Source: an uncultured Clostridia bacterium (GTDB lineage Bacteria; Bacillota; Clostridia; Lachnospirales; Lachnospiraceae). From it: a stretch of DNA of 64,000 bases. Both the position numbers and the translations under genes were made by a program. The notes below the pieces were generated by a model. It had not been told where the DNA came from, searched no databases, and worked only from the letters and a program-made list of their open reading frames with translations. The stretch's first letter is position 1; each line of letters begins with the position of its first letter. Below are positions 45,493 through 55,878 of the stretch, piece by piece. Where the stretch lies: the NCBI GenBank assembly GCA_947174885.1, contig CAMWKO010000008.1, forward strand, positions 1 through 64,000, read 5' to 3'.

Positions 45493-48400
45493 CTAAAATA
45501 ATGTTGTTTGCTCATATGTCAATGTTTCATAATCCATTTGTTCATTATCAACATTACTACAGTAGTCTACTACTACAGTCTGCTGTTTTCCATCAATAAG
45601 CTTCTGACCTAAAATATAATTTACATCAAATCTTCCGGTAATTGCAGGCGTTGTACCTCTTGCAGGTACTATCAGCTGTACGCTGTTAGTCTTTAAGAGC
45701 TTAAAAATAGGCTCCCAAATATAAATATCCTTTGCAGCACCAAAAGGATTGTCTATAAATACTACTTTCTTAAGTCCGACACCTTCACTGCCCTTGGAAT
45801 TTATACTGCTGATATAGTTGATAACAGCTATCAGAAACTGAATATAAATACCCTGCGACTGTCCTGTGCTTCCTACAGCCTCCTCGTATTTTAAATATCT
45901 GCTCTGTTCCTTAATCCTCTCTCTCTTGTAGAGATTTAACTTAATACCATTCATGTCCTGCACAATAGCAGAAAACAGTTTCTTAAAGGATAGCTGATTC
46001 CTGATATATTTTAAACGCTCTGTCTCATTCTTCATGGAATCTGCCACATTTACCGTATCGTCAATATATTTTTCCATACTTAGCTTATATTGATCCTCTT
46101 TTATGTACGGAATATTTAAACTGATAATGGAAATGATTTCTCCATCCATATTGATTTTTGAAAGCTTTGGCAATCTGTCCAGTTCATTCTTAATATTGAG
46201 ACATGTCTGTATACACTGGTTTTCAAAGCTGTCCTTTATCTTTTCCATATCTTCAATACTCTTTAAAATTCTTTCCTTTTCAAGTGTTATGCAATCAACT
46301 ATCTGTAAGAGTGCCTCTGATAATTCTTCAGCCTCTGATACACTTTCGGGAAGAACAATATTGGTACGCATTTCATCAGCCAGTGGCTCTGCTCCCATTT
46401 TCACAAGAATATCCACAAGCATCTGTTTTTCCTTTTCAAACTGTTCCCTCTTATCATACATCTCTTTTAAGAATTTGTCATTTTTTTCTACTATCTGACC
46501 AATCTTTTCCTCAATATCCCCAATTCCCACAAAGAGTTTTTCTTCTGTACCCACATTTATTTTAGCATTAGATATAATTTTATCAATATCTCTTTGCAAA
46601 ATTATGTACTTTTGATTGTTTTTTTCTATCTGCCTTAAGTTATCATTAATTTCCGACAGTTTTCTCTCAAAACCTGCTATCTCTTCTCTCCTGTTACTGA
46701 TATACATATCAATATCCGTATTTTCTATTGATAATTCCGCATATTCTCCATATTTTTCAACAATTTTCAGCTTTCCTTTTTCAATACTCCCCTCTGCCTT
46801 ATCCTTTAAGGTACGGATACCTGTTATTTCATTATGTATATCATCGGCTCTTTTACTTCCATCTTCAATCTGTTTTTTAATATTTTTAAGCTCCTCTTTA
46901 CTTGTAACTGCATACTCTCCCTTTTCATAATATTCCTTTACATCCTCTAAAAATACTCCATTATAGTCAATAGCCGTAAGTGACTTTTCCATTGCCAAAT
47001 CATAGTTATTGATGAGCTTCTGTTTGTCGGACACATCTGACATATCGCTTTCGCATGCCTCTTTAAGTCCCATAAACCTTGCCTCCAGCTCCACATCCTC
47101 CAAACTGCTTTCTGCCTTTATATCCTCTCTATAGTACGCTTTATACACACTATCCCAGACAGACTTTGTTTCTTCTATCTCTTTCTTTAGCAGATTTACA
47201 TTTTTCTTCCTTGCTGCTAACTGATTCTCCTGAGCCAGAAGTCTTGCTTTAGTGGTTTCATATTTTGATTTTGCTGCTTTAAGAGCCTGCTCCTTGTCAT
47301 TAAGTGTTCTTAGAATAATCATCTGCTCTTTACTATAGTCCATTAAGCAGTTTACGACAGCAAGCTTTTCTGTCAGCTCTTCTTCCCTCTCTTCAAGCTT
47401 TTCTGTTTCTTTTGTAATATTGAAAATTACCTCTGCAATATTTCTGATATTTTCGGCTATATCTGTACTTAAACTATCCAGTTCCTTCCTTTCCTGTTTT
47501 AAGCTTTCATATCTGTCCTGTATTTCCTCATACCTTTCCATATGCCCGTTTATATATTCCGATATAAATCTGCTGTCACCCTTTAACAGCTCAGCAGTTT
47601 CCTCCAGCTGTGATATTTTAAAATCTATACTGCTTATCTCTTCGTTTATTTTTATCTGCTTTTTTTCTATCAGTTCTTCATTATAGAAAAGTTCTTGGTT
47701 ACACATTACAAAGCTAAGATTTGAGCTGTCTACAGCATATATACCATTTTTTACCGCTTCAAATCTAAGAATCGGTACTGCTGTCTTAACACCGGAAAGC
47801 TCCTTTAATCCTGTATCAGCTGCTATCGTATGATAATTTTCTTTAATCAGTATAGAATATGGCAGCAACGGATTAATTTCTAATACCGACTTCTTCTTTT
47901 CTACTGATAATGCCTTTACAAACTCCGCACCTAAAACCGCAATATTTCCGTAATATCTCACAATATAGCTGTATACGTTTTTTATTTCCTCACTTAAAGG
48001 CACAACTATACCGTTTCTAAAACTAATAATATAATTATTTAATATATCCCGTTCATTCTTCAGCTTTAAAAGCTCCTCCGTTGCCTCATTATATCTGAAG
48101 TCAACAATATCCTTTAATATAATAAGGTTTTTCTCACCATATATCTGAGAAAGCTTTTTTACCTTTTCCTCCAGCTTTGCTCCCTCTTCTTTTTCATCAA
48201 TACATACAGAAAGCATACTGTCATTATTTTCTATACTGCTTCTGATTTCTTCTTTTTTGGAATTCAGGCTTTCCTGTTCTTTAACAGCCTTCTCATACTG
48301 ACTTCTAAGTGTGGTCTTTTCTTCCATAAGTTTTTCATACTCATTCTCCAGCTCTATTTTATCTTTTGCAGGCTCAAGTGATAAAACTCCTTTATATTCT

Positions 48401-49896
48401 CCACGTTTTTCATTTATTTTATCTGTAAGCATCCCAAGCCTGCTATTACAATCTTCAATAAGATATTCAGATACCGCCATCTGCTTTTCTGCCTTAATAT
48501 CCTCCTCTTTTAACTGATTAAGAAGCTCCTCCTCCATAGATATAATCTTTTCGTTTTTTTCTATTTCGCCTTCTATTTCTATGTATTTTTTCTTATTTCT
48601 TTCATACTTAACTGATGATAATTCTTTTAATTGTCTGATAAGCTCTCCCTTATCCTTCAAAATATTATCAACCATAACAGTAAGACTATCCCTCTCCTTT
48701 TTATAGTAAAGATAGTCTGCATAATCATTTATGCTTTCGCATATAGAAAGTTTTTCCTTTAGATTATTTATATTTTCTGTCTCTTTATTTAGTGCATCAT
48801 CAAGTTCGCTAAGTTTTTTTGTATATTCCGAAAGTCTTGCCATTTCCTTTAAAATACCGGCAGTTTCTACTTCTCTTTTATGCTCTGCAATTATTTCCGA
48901 TATTCCGGCTGCTTCACTTTCACATCCGGCAAGCTCCTCCTCACCTTTTTTTATCATATCAAGAATTGTATAATAGCACCTGACTATTTCATCAACTAAG
49001 CTTTCCCTGCCATAGTAAAGCTCCTTAACTATATTAACTCTGCCGGAGAAATCCTTTATAACCTCCGTCTGTCTGTCATAGTTATTAATATCCTCTTTTG
49101 ATTTTAGAAGATTTACCAGCTTGTCCTTAATACCTATAAGGGTTTTAGCCATTATATCTTCCCTGTTCTCTCCATATGCTTTGCTGTTAAAGGCTTTTTG
49201 GATAATTTCCTCTATCAGCAGGTCTTCTACTACCTTTCTGGTAGTCTTATAGTTGCTTTCAAAATAAGCACGGACATGTCCCTCAGTTTTATTAATCCCT
49301 CTTATAATCTCCCATTCACTCTCATATATGCCATAGCCGGCAATAAATCTCTGGTACTCACCCTTACGTTCAAAAATCTCAATTTTTAAGCTTAAGTCCC
49401 TTTTCTCCAGTTCTCTCAGATAATTCTTAAGTCCGTTATATGTAATCCTCTCATTTCCTTTTTTCAGAGGAAGATTTTTAATGTCATTATCATTAAATTC
49501 ACGATAAAAGATACAGTAGTTAAAATATTCGATAGTTGCCGTATCCTTATTTTCTTCTTCACTGCTATCCTTTGCTTTTCTTGCACAAAAGCCTGTCAGC
49601 ATATATTTATAATTATCTTTTATATGAGTATCACTAAGTTTCCATTCCACCAGAGAATGAATAGTCGTACTTCCATTACCTGTTCTAAACAGCTTTTCAA
49701 CAGGTTGTTTTTCATCCAGTGTACAATTCGGAAGCATATTTTGTAACAAAAGCAGCATGAGAACACTTTTACCGCCACCATTAGCCAAGTCATAAATGGT
49801 GTTTTTACCGGAAAATCTCATTAAAAAGTCATCATAGTACTGTGTGCCAAAATTATATCTAACATTATTTACTCTGATACGGTTAATGTATGGCAT
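45493..49896 (-). CDS. JetC/MukB-like SMC ATPase
   Basis: 1467 residues. N-terminal Walker A in ANGGGKS (38-44), a coiled-coil region of over 1000 residues with long Glu/Lys heptads and a hinge-like stretch around 600-720, and a C-terminal head with signature GSTGQSQG (1342-1349) and Walker B VVFIDNPFG with Asp1382. The residue after that Asp is Asn, not the usual catalytic Glu, so hydrolysis may be slow or another residue may serve. This is the size and order of MukB/MksB/JetC. It overlaps the JetB-like gene by one base (TAATG). Acts with the next two genes. Confidence 0.82.
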   Translation of the reverse strand: MPYINRIRVNNVRYNFGTQYYDDFLMRFSGKNTIYDLANGGGKSVLMLLLLQNMLPNCTLDEKQPVEKLFRTGNGSTTIHSLVEWKLSDTHIKDNYKYMLTGFCARKAKDSSEEENKDTATIEYFNYCIFYREFNDNDIKNLPLKKGNERITYNGLKNYLRELEKRDLSLKIEIFERKGEYQRFIAGYGIYESEWEIIRGINKTEGHVRAYFESNYKTTRKVVEDLLIEEIIQKAFNSKAYGENREDIMAKTLIGIKDKLVNLLKSKEDINNYDRQTEVIKDFSGRVNIVKELYYGRESLVDEIVRCYYTILDMIKKGEEELAGCESEAAGISEIIAEHKREVETAGILKEMARLSEYTKKLSELDDALNKETENINNLKEKLSICESINDYADYLYYKKERDSLTVMVDNILKDKGELIRQLKELSSVKYERNKKKYIEIEGEIEKNEKIISMEEELLNQLKEEDIKAEKQMAVSEYLIEDCNSRLGMLTDKINEKRGEYKGVLSLEPAKDKIELENEYEKLMEEKTTLRSQYEKAVKEQESLNSKKEEIRSSIENNDSMLSVCIDEKEEGAKLEEKVKKLSQIYGEKNLIILKDIVDFRYNEATEELLKLKNERDILNNYIISFRNGIVVPLSEEIKNVYSYIVRYYGNIAVLGAEFVKALSVEKKKSVLEINPLLPYSILIKENYHTIAADTGLKELSGVKTAVPILRFEAVKNGIYAVDSSNLSFVMCNQELFYNEELIEKKQIKINEEISSIDFKISQLEETAELLKGDSRFISEYINGHMERYEEIQDRYESLKQERKELDSLSTDIAENIRNIAEVIFNITKETEKLEEREEELTEKLAVVNCLMDYSKEQMIILRTLNDKEQALKAAKSKYETTKARLLAQENQLAARKKNVNLLKKEIEETKSVWDSVYKAYYREDIKAESSLEDVELEARFMGLKEACESDMSDVSDKQKLINNYDLAMEKSLTAIDYNGVFLEDVKEYYEKGEYAVTSKEELKNIKKQIEDGSKRADDIHNEITGIRTLKDKAEGSIEKGKLKIVEKYGEYAELSIENTDIDMYISNRREEIAGFERKLSEINDNLRQIEKNNQKYIILQRDIDKIISNAKINVGTEEKLFVGIGDIEEKIGQIVEKNDKFLKEMYDKREQFEKEKQMLVDILVKMGAEPLADEMRTNIVLPESVSEAEELSEALLQIVDCITLEKERILKSIEDMEKIKDSFENQCIQTCLNIKNELDRLPKLSKINMDGEIISIISLNIPYIKEDQYKLSMEKYIDDTVNVADSMKNETERLKYIRNQLSFKKLFSAIVQDMNGIKLNLYKRERIKEQSRYLKYEEAVGSTGQSQGIYIQFLIAVINYISSINSKGSEGVGLKKVVFIDNPFGAAKDIYIWEPIFKLLKTNSVQLIVPARGTTPAITGRFDVNYILGQKLIDGKQQTVVVDYCSNVDNEQMDYETLTYEQTTLF

Positions 49897-50594
49897 TAGT
49901 TTTCTCCTTTCATAATTTCGTAAATTCTGCCTTTGTAATCATCAAAATAATTCTCTATCAATGCCTTAAATCTGTCCTTTACATAGTATCTTCCCTCTGA
50001 TTCCAGCAAAAGCTCCTGATTTACAAGAAAATTAAATACCAGCTTTACAAAACCGCTCTTAGAGCCTCTGGATGCTCTTGACATTCCCTCGCTTTGACCT
50101 ATTATCGGCATATCCTCCCAGGTAAGAGCTATTTCCTTAAAGCTGTTAATCTCTACCTCGTCCATATTTAATACCTTAATATCATTTAATACCGTTTTAA
50201 GACTATTATCTATACCTGTTATAATATCCTCAATCTTTACATATTCTACAAAGGTATAGCTTTTGGAATCTCTATAAAACTTTGTGATAATGTTATATAT
50301 AATAAAATAGCATAAATACAATTCCCTGTTTAGTTTAACACCGATTTCTTTCTTTAATTCTTCATTGGTATAACCAAATACTTTATTATTTTCACCTGCT
50401 GAAATATATAATCCATAATTATACTCGTATAAATTTATATTCATTTTCTTAAAGATTTTAACAACCACATCATATACTTCACCATTACTTTCGTATTCTT
50501 CATATAACGAAATATTTACTTCCTTTGAAACCTCTTCTCCCGTGATAAGAGCCGATACTATATCCAGTGCTTTATCTAATTCTTTATCTGTCAT
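49896..50594 (-). CDS. JetB/MukE-like subunit
   Basis: 232 residues, mostly helical with winged-helix-like ends; typical size for MukE/MksE/JetB. Sequence identity is low and the call rests on position between the other subunits, size and predicted helix content. GlySer-rich loop RASRGSKSG near residue 180 is unusual. It overlaps the JetC-like gene by one base and follows the JetA-like gene by 20 bp. Confidence 0.65.
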   Translation of the reverse strand: MTDKELDKALDIVSALITGEEVSKEVNISLYEEYESNGEVYDVVVKIFKKMNINLYEYNYGLYISAGENNKVFGYTNEELKKEIGVKLNRELYLCYFIIYNIITKFYRDSKSYTFVEYVKIEDIITGIDNSLKTVLNDIKVLNMDEVEINSFKEIALTWEDMPIIGQSEGMSRASRGSKSGFVKLVFNFLVNQELLLESEGRYYVKDRFKALIENYFDDYKGRIYEIMKGEN

Positions 50595-50614
50595 CTCTGC
50601 CTCCTGATATTTAT

Positions 50615-52150
50615 CTATTGCAATTCATCTCTTATACTGACTTTGAAATATATATCTGAAATTTCCACATTTTCACTAATACACTGCCTGTTTTCTTCAT
50701 CACACATAACCTCAAACGCTATACCGGAATATATATCCTCTTCTTCGCCCATTACCACTTCCTTCAGATACTCCTCAAAGAAAGTGTCAGGCTTTTCTAC
50801 AATACTGTCCGTATCATAAAAGTTCTTCTGGCACATATGTACCAGAAGCGAATAGTAATCACCGTTTTTCAATATGTTTTCTGTATATTTTTTAACCAGA
50901 TACTCATTCAATACTGATAATGAAAATTCTTCCTTCTCCAAAAGCAGATTTAATATGTCCTTTATAATCAGATTGTAATTGTTTTGAATACGTCTGTCCT
51001 CTACCTCATCTTCATATACATAATCCTTTTCCTCTACTCCCTCTCTCACTTTTTCCGCAGCCTCCTTCTTATCCTCCTTAAGAGAAAGCATTTTGTCAAT
51101 ATCATTCAGATAAAAGCTCTTTTTTATATTAAGCTTTAAAAGCGGCTTTATAATAATTTCCGTCATATCTGCTCTGTCATTTTCCATAAGCTTTTTAAGC
51201 ACATATGTAAAATCAAAGCTGGGACGAAGTCTGTTGAATTTTGCTTTATTTATAATCTCGTCAGCCTTTACCTGCAAATCCGTACAGGCATTAAGCAGCT
51301 CGCTGTGCTTTATTATAGACCTTTTAAGTTCTGTTTCCAGTAAATATATGTCATCTATGGTGCTAATATATGTATCATCATTTTCCACACGCTTTAATGC
51401 GTTTTCAATAAGCTCCATATTCTTAGCAAATAGCTTTTGTTCATCCTCAAACCACCTGATTCCGGTATTTACAAATTCTTCATAGGCGGCCTCTCCTGCA
51501 AATACATCCTCACTTAAAATATTTAAAACCTCATTCTTTTTAATCTTAAGTCTGGACACCTCACTATTAATTCGTTTTATTACATCTATACCACCCTTAT
51601 AATTCTTCGTAGTAATCATTTTTGAAAGTAATACCTGTGCAATACTGATACTGCTTTCGTCTTTTATTTCCTTGGTATCCAGGTAAAACTCTATTGCCTC
51701 ACTGGTAAGAAAATAAGCAAGCCTGTCCTCTCTGATTCTACTGTCAATAAGCTTCATTCTGATAGTCTTTTTACATTTATCAACAGGATCAAAATACTCA
51801 TATGTAAATGGTCTTCCGCCATTAGTCAGCTTGTCAAAAATATAGGAGTTAATTTCCTTTTCCTCTTCATCATCCAGTGGAATTTCAAAATCTCTCCTAT
51901 ACACCTGATGCAGAAAATTTTCATATTCCTCATAATATACATCTGATTCTTCAAAGTTATTTTTCTCAATAAAAAAGCGTAATACTGCCATAAGTATATA
52001 ACCCATATCCAGATTTACATACTTTCCACCCTGAAACTGTGTAAAAGCATTTTCTGTCAATCGGAAATACGGATAATATTTCTTAATGTTCAGCATACGC
52101 TCATTATGATCATGTATTATATCTCTTATTAAGATGTATTCTTCTGCCAT
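50615..52150 (-). CDS. JetA/MukF-like kleisin subunit
   Basis: 511 residues. N-terminal winged-helix region, central helices (about 175-300), then a C-terminal winged helix near 400-500, the kleisin layout of JetA/MksF. YFRLTENAFTQFQGGKY and EESDVYYEEYENF resemble the JetA-family (DUF5716) beginning. It would bridge the SMC heads and bind JetB-like protein. First subunit gene, 11 bp after recR. Confidence 0.7.
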   Translation of the reverse strand: MAEEYILIRDIIHDHNERMLNIKKYYPYFRLTENAFTQFQGGKYVNLDMGYILMAVLRFFIEKNNFEESDVYYEEYENFLHQVYRRDFEIPLDDEEEKEINSYIFDKLTNGGRPFTYEYFDPVDKCKKTIRMKLIDSRIREDRLAYFLTSEAIEFYLDTKEIKDESSISIAQVLLSKMITTKNYKGGIDVIKRINSEVSRLKIKKNEVLNILSEDVFAGEAAYEEFVNTGIRWFEDEQKLFAKNMELIENALKRVENDDTYISTIDDIYLLETELKRSIIKHSELLNACTDLQVKADEIINKAKFNRLRPSFDFTYVLKKLMENDRADMTEIIIKPLLKLNIKKSFYLNDIDKMLSLKEDKKEAAEKVREGVEEKDYVYEDEVEDRRIQNNYNLIIKDILNLLLEKEEFSLSVLNEYLVKKYTENILKNGDYYSLLVHMCQKNFYDTDSIVEKPDTFFEEYLKEVVMGEEEDIYSGIAFEVMCDEENRQCISENVEISDIYFKVSIRDELQ

Positions 52151-52161
52151 GTTATTTCTTC

Positions 52162-52758
52162 CTAAATCTCTGTTCGTCCTTCTAATGCACGAAGTAATGT
52201 CACCTCATCTATGTACTCTAAATCGCCTCCAACCGGCACTCCTGATGCAATTCTTGTAACCTTAATACCACTCGGCTTTACAAGCTTACTGATATACATA
52301 GCTGTTGTTTCGCCCTCCAGACTGGAATTTGTGGCAATTATAACCTCATCAACATCTCCTCTTAATCTCTCCATAAGCTCTTTAAGCTTTATATCCTTTG
52401 GTCCGATTCCAAGCATTGGGGATATAGCACCATGCAGTACATGATATACACCGTCAAATTTGCCCGTCTTTTCATATGCCGCCAAATCTCTGGTATTTTC
52501 CACCACCATAATAATTCTGTGATTTCTTTTATCACTACTGCATATAGGACAAGTCTCTCTGTCTGTCAATGTAAAACATTCCTGACAGTACTTTACATTT
52601 TCCTTGGCATTTACGATAGTCTGTGACAAGGCATAAACCTGTTCCTTTGGCATATTAATAATGTGAAATGCCAGTCTTGCTGCTGACTTTGGTCCTATTC
52701 CCGGCAGCTTTCCAAACTCCTCAATAAGCTTAAGTATATGACTGCTATAGTAATCCAT
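52162..52758 (-). CDS. recR: Recombination protein RecR
   Basis: 198 residues. HhH at the start ([16 protein letters not shown]), a C4 zinc finger (CQECF..CPIC) and a TOPRIM domain (about 80-175, [18 protein letters not shown]) are complete. Acts with RecFO in gap repair by loading RecA. It overlaps the ybaB stop by one base and leads into the SMC genes. Confidence 0.98.
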   Translation of the reverse strand: MDYYSSHILKLIEEFGKLPGIGPKSAARLAFHIINMPKEQVYALSQTIVNAKENVKYCQECFTLTDRETCPICSSDKRNHRIIMVVENTRDLAAYEKTGKFDGVYHVLHGAISPMLGIGPKDIKLKELMERLRGDVDEVIIATNSSLEGETTAMYISKLVKPSGIKVTRIASGVPVGGDLEYIDEVTLLRALEGRTEI

Positions 52759-53108
52759 CAGAAAGGAAATCCTCCGCCAAGACCACCTGTGATTTTAGCC
52801 ATCTGTGCACTTGACTCTTCTTCCATCTTTCTTAATGCCTCATTTGTAGCAGCAACAATAAGGTCCTCTAACATTTCAATATCCTCAGGATCTACCACCT
52901 CTTCAGAAAGCTTGACCTTTGTTACCTCTTTCTTTCCGGATACAGTAACTTCAACTGCTCCACCACCAGATGTAGCCGTATATTCCTTTTCTTCTAATTC
53001 CTTTGTAGTTTCCTCCATCTGCTTCTGCATTCTCTGCGCCTGCTTCATAAGGTTATTCATATTGCCCGGCATACCCATGCCACCCGGAAATCCTCCACGC
53101 TTTGCCAT
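52758..53108 (-). CDS. ybaB: YbaB/EbfC nucleoid-associated protein
   Basis: 116 residues, long Gly/Met-rich start ([13 protein letters not shown]), helical core [13 protein letters not shown] and central beta pair [18 protein letters not shown]-binding dimer. Commonly lies between dnaX and recR in many bacteria, as here. 4 bp after dnaX and overlaps recR by one base. Confidence 0.95.
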   Translation of the reverse strand: MAKRGGFPGGMGMPGNMNNLMKQAQRMQKQMEETTKELEEKEYTATSGGGAVEVTVSGKKEVTKVKLSEEVVDPEDIEMLEDLIVAATNEALRKMEEESSAQMAKITGGLGGGFPF

Positions 53109-53112
53109 TGTT

Positions 53113-54669
53113 TTATTCCTCCGTTATATTAAAATTTATTTTGGAAATCGCTTCCATATAATGGTCTGTAAAGTTTTCCCCACTATCTAAAAGCGATATT
53201 TTTACTTTAATTTCCTTGCCAATTATTTCCGATATGGAATTTTTAAGTTCTTCCTCATGTAATCTTGCACCCTCATAAACCGTAGCATCCGAAAATACCA
53301 CAGATAGCACATCAGTGCCGTCTGTTGCAAGCTTTGCATTACCTATAAGACTTTTAACATATCCTGTAAGCTTTGCATATATCTTTGGCCAGTTATCCAC
53401 AACCTCTTGAATATCCTCCGGAACAGCTACCTGTAACGGCTCTTTTACAGCCGGTATATTATCTGGAGCTGTAGTATTTGTGGTATTTGATTGCATAGCA
53501 GCCGTTATTGTAATTCCATTTTCAATTTTGTTTTCAAGACTTGCAATCCTGTCAATGACTGAAGACATATCCTCCTCCATGGCAGGTCTGGTCATTTTGA
53601 TAAGTGCTACCTCTACCAATACTCTTTTTGCGGTAGCAAACTTCATCTGGTTTAAAAGCTCGGATAAAATTCTTATATATCGCATAATGACAGGAATTTC
53701 TATCATTTCGGCTTCTTCCTTTAAAGCCAGAAGCCTTTCATTTGACATATCTATAATCTCATTCGCATTATCCGAGGTCTTTACCAGTAAAAGATTTCTC
53801 AAATACCATGTAAAATCGCTTACAAACTGTGTCAAATCCCTGCCCCGTATAATAATCTCCTCAAGCATATGAATACAGTCTATGGAAGCACCACTTATAA
53901 TACTTCTAAGCATACTGCTGAATACATCATTATCAACAGCTCCGAGTACCTCTAATACATTCTCATATGTCAGTGTTTTATCCATATAAAAGGCTATACA
54001 CTGGTCTAACAGGCTTAAAGAATCACGCATTGAGCCATCTGCTGCCTTTGCTATATATCTGATGGCCTTTTCCTCTACCTGTAAATCCTCTCTGCCTGCA
54101 AGCTCTGTAAGTCTTGCGGCTATGGTGTCCACAGTTATTCTTTTAAAATCATATCGCTGACACCTTGAAAGTATGGTAATTGGAATCTTTTGTGCTTCTG
54201 TAGTTGCAAGTATAAATATAACATATGACGGAGGCTCTTCTAAGGTTTTTAGCAGAGCATTAAACGCTCCTATTGAGAGCATATGCACTTCATCAATAAT
54301 ATAAACCTTGTACTTACCCTCTGTAGGCGAATACTGTACCTCATCCCTGATTTCCCTGATATTGTCTACACCATTGTTTGAGGCAGCATCTATTTCTATT
54401 ACATTCATAGATGCACCTTTAGCTATTGTCTTGCAAACGGAACATTCTCCACAGGGACTGCCGTCTACCGGATTTTCACAGTTTACTGCCTTTGCAAACA
54501 GCTTCGCAATACTCGTCTTGCCGGTTCCCCTGGTACCGCAAAACAGATATGCATGACCTATTCTGTCTGCCTTTATCTGATTTTTTAATGTTGTTACAAT
54601 ATGGTCCTGACCCTTTACCTCACTAAAGGTATCAGGTCTGAACTTTCTGTATAATGCTGTATATGACAT
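53113..54669 (-). CDS. dnaX: DNA polymerase III subunit gamma/tau
   Basis: 518 residues. Clamp-loader ATPase: Walker A GTRGTGKTS (45-53), zinc-binding CENPVDGSPCGECSVC, DEXH-like IIDEVHML and the SRC sensor. Regions after 380 are less conserved and shorter than in tau of E. coli. 10 bp after pfk. Confidence 0.97.
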   Translation of the reverse strand: MSYTALYRKFRPDTFSEVKGQDHIVTTLKNQIKADRIGHAYLFCGTRGTGKTSIAKLFAKAVNCENPVDGSPCGECSVCKTIAKGASMNVIEIDAASNNGVDNIREIRDEVQYSPTEGKYKVYIIDEVHMLSIGAFNALLKTLEEPPSYVIFILATTEAQKIPITILSRCQRYDFKRITVDTIAARLTELAGREDLQVEEKAIRYIAKAADGSMRDSLSLLDQCIAFYMDKTLTYENVLEVLGAVDNDVFSSMLRSIISGASIDCIHMLEEIIIRGRDLTQFVSDFTWYLRNLLLVKTSDNANEIIDMSNERLLALKEEAEMIEIPVIMRYIRILSELLNQMKFATAKRVLVEVALIKMTRPAMEEDMSSVIDRIASLENKIENGITITAAMQSNTTNTTAPDNIPAVKEPLQVAVPEDIQEVVDNWPKIYAKLTGYVKSLIGNAKLATDGTDVLSVVFSDATVYEGARLHEEELKNSISEIIGKEIKVKISLLDSGENFTDHYMEAISKINFNITEE

Positions 54670-54679
54670 ATTTACCTAT

Positions 54680-55750
54680 CTAGTCTCCAAAGCTTATGCC
54701 TACTGCCTTAGCTTCTTCTATTATTGATGATTCAGGATCAACTGTTTTCAGCTTTCCTGCTACATCTTCAAGTGGTACTCTGACAATTTCACCATTCTTA
54801 ATACCCACCAGATTACCATAATCCTTATCCAAAATCATCTGTGCTGCTGCTGCACCAAATCTTGTAGACAATACTCTGTCATATGGACACGGACTTCCGC
54901 CCCTTTGTGTATGTCCCGGAATAGTTACTCTGATTTCCTGTCCCGTCTTTTCTTCTATTCTTTTTCCGATTTCATAAGATACTGAAGGATATGGACTGTT
55001 TGCCAGCTTTTTCTTGTACTCTTTCTTTGAAAGCTTTGCATCCTCCTTAGAAATAGCACCCTCTGCAACTGCAAGGATTGAAAATCTCTTACCTTCCTTT
55101 GTTCTCTTCTTAATTGCATCTACCACCTTGTTTATATCATATGGTATTTCCGGAATAAGAATTATATCTGCTCCACTTGCCATACCTGCATGAAGTGTAA
55201 GCCATCCAACCTTATGTCCCATAACCTCGACAATAAATACCCTGCCGTGGCTGGCTGCCGTTGTATGAATACAATCTATAGCCTCAGATGCAATATTTAC
55301 TGCACTCTGGAAGCCAAAGGTCATATCTGTTCCCCAAAGGTCATTATCAATAGTCTTTGGAAGCGATACAATATTAAGTCCCTCTTCCCTAAGAAGATTT
55401 GCCGTCTTTTGTGAGCCGTTACCGCCTAAAACTACAAGGCACTCTAAGCCGAGTTTTTTGTAGGTTTTCTTCATAAGCTCAACCTTGTCCCTGCCCTCAC
55501 TGTCAGGTGTTCTCATAAGCTTAAAGGGCTGTCTTGAAGTTCCTATAATAGTACCGCCCTGTGTAAGTATACCTGAAAAATCTTTTGGCTTTAATACCTT
55601 GTAATCCTCATACATAAGTCCCTTATAGCCTTCGATAAAACCAATTATCTCCACGCCTTTTATGTTGTTGTACAAAGTTTTAGCAACTCCACGCATAGTT
55701 GCATTTAAGCTTTGGCAGTCACCGCCACTTGTAAGCATTCCTATTTTCAT
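54680..55750 (-). CDS. pfkA: 6-phosphofructokinase
   Basis: 356 residues. Motifs: GGDCQSLNA (9-17), GGNGSQK (109-115) and PKTIDND (131-137). The Gly after GGN fits ATP-PFK, while Lys132 in PKTIDND is seen in PPi-PFK and in some actinobacterial-type ATP-PFKs, so phosphoryl donor is probably ATP but not certain. Glycolytic control. It starts the long co-directional run with its own promoter; 10 bp before dnaX. Confidence 0.9.
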   Translation of the reverse strand: MKIGMLTSGGDCQSLNATMRGVAKTLYNNIKGVEIIGFIEGYKGLMYEDYKVLKPKDFSGILTQGGTIIGTSRQPFKLMRTPDSEGRDKVELMKKTYKKLGLECLVVLGGNGSQKTANLLREEGLNIVSLPKTIDNDLWGTDMTFGFQSAVNIASEAIDCIHTTAASHGRVFIVEVMGHKVGWLTLHAGMASGADIILIPEIPYDINKVVDAIKKRTKEGKRFSILAVAEGAISKEDAKLSKKEYKKKLANSPYPSVSYEIGKRIEEKTGQEIRVTIPGHTQRGGSPCPYDRVLSTRFGAAAAQMILDKDYGNLVGIKNGEIVRVPLEDVAGKLKTVDPESSIIEEAKAVGISFGD

Positions 55751-55878
55751 ATCTGTTCGTCCTTTCTATAATTATATTTTATTTTCATACATTTTTAATC
55801 TCAAAATTTTGTATCTCTAATGTATTTCATTTTCGCAGCTTAGTATTACAGTATAATTCCTGTTTCTCTCATCTCTAC

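Noticed and set aside
42817-52150. Complete Wadjet defence system
   Set aside because: No JetD-like TOPRIM gene is adjacent; the fourth gene is unrelated by visible motifs. Kept as JetABC-like only.
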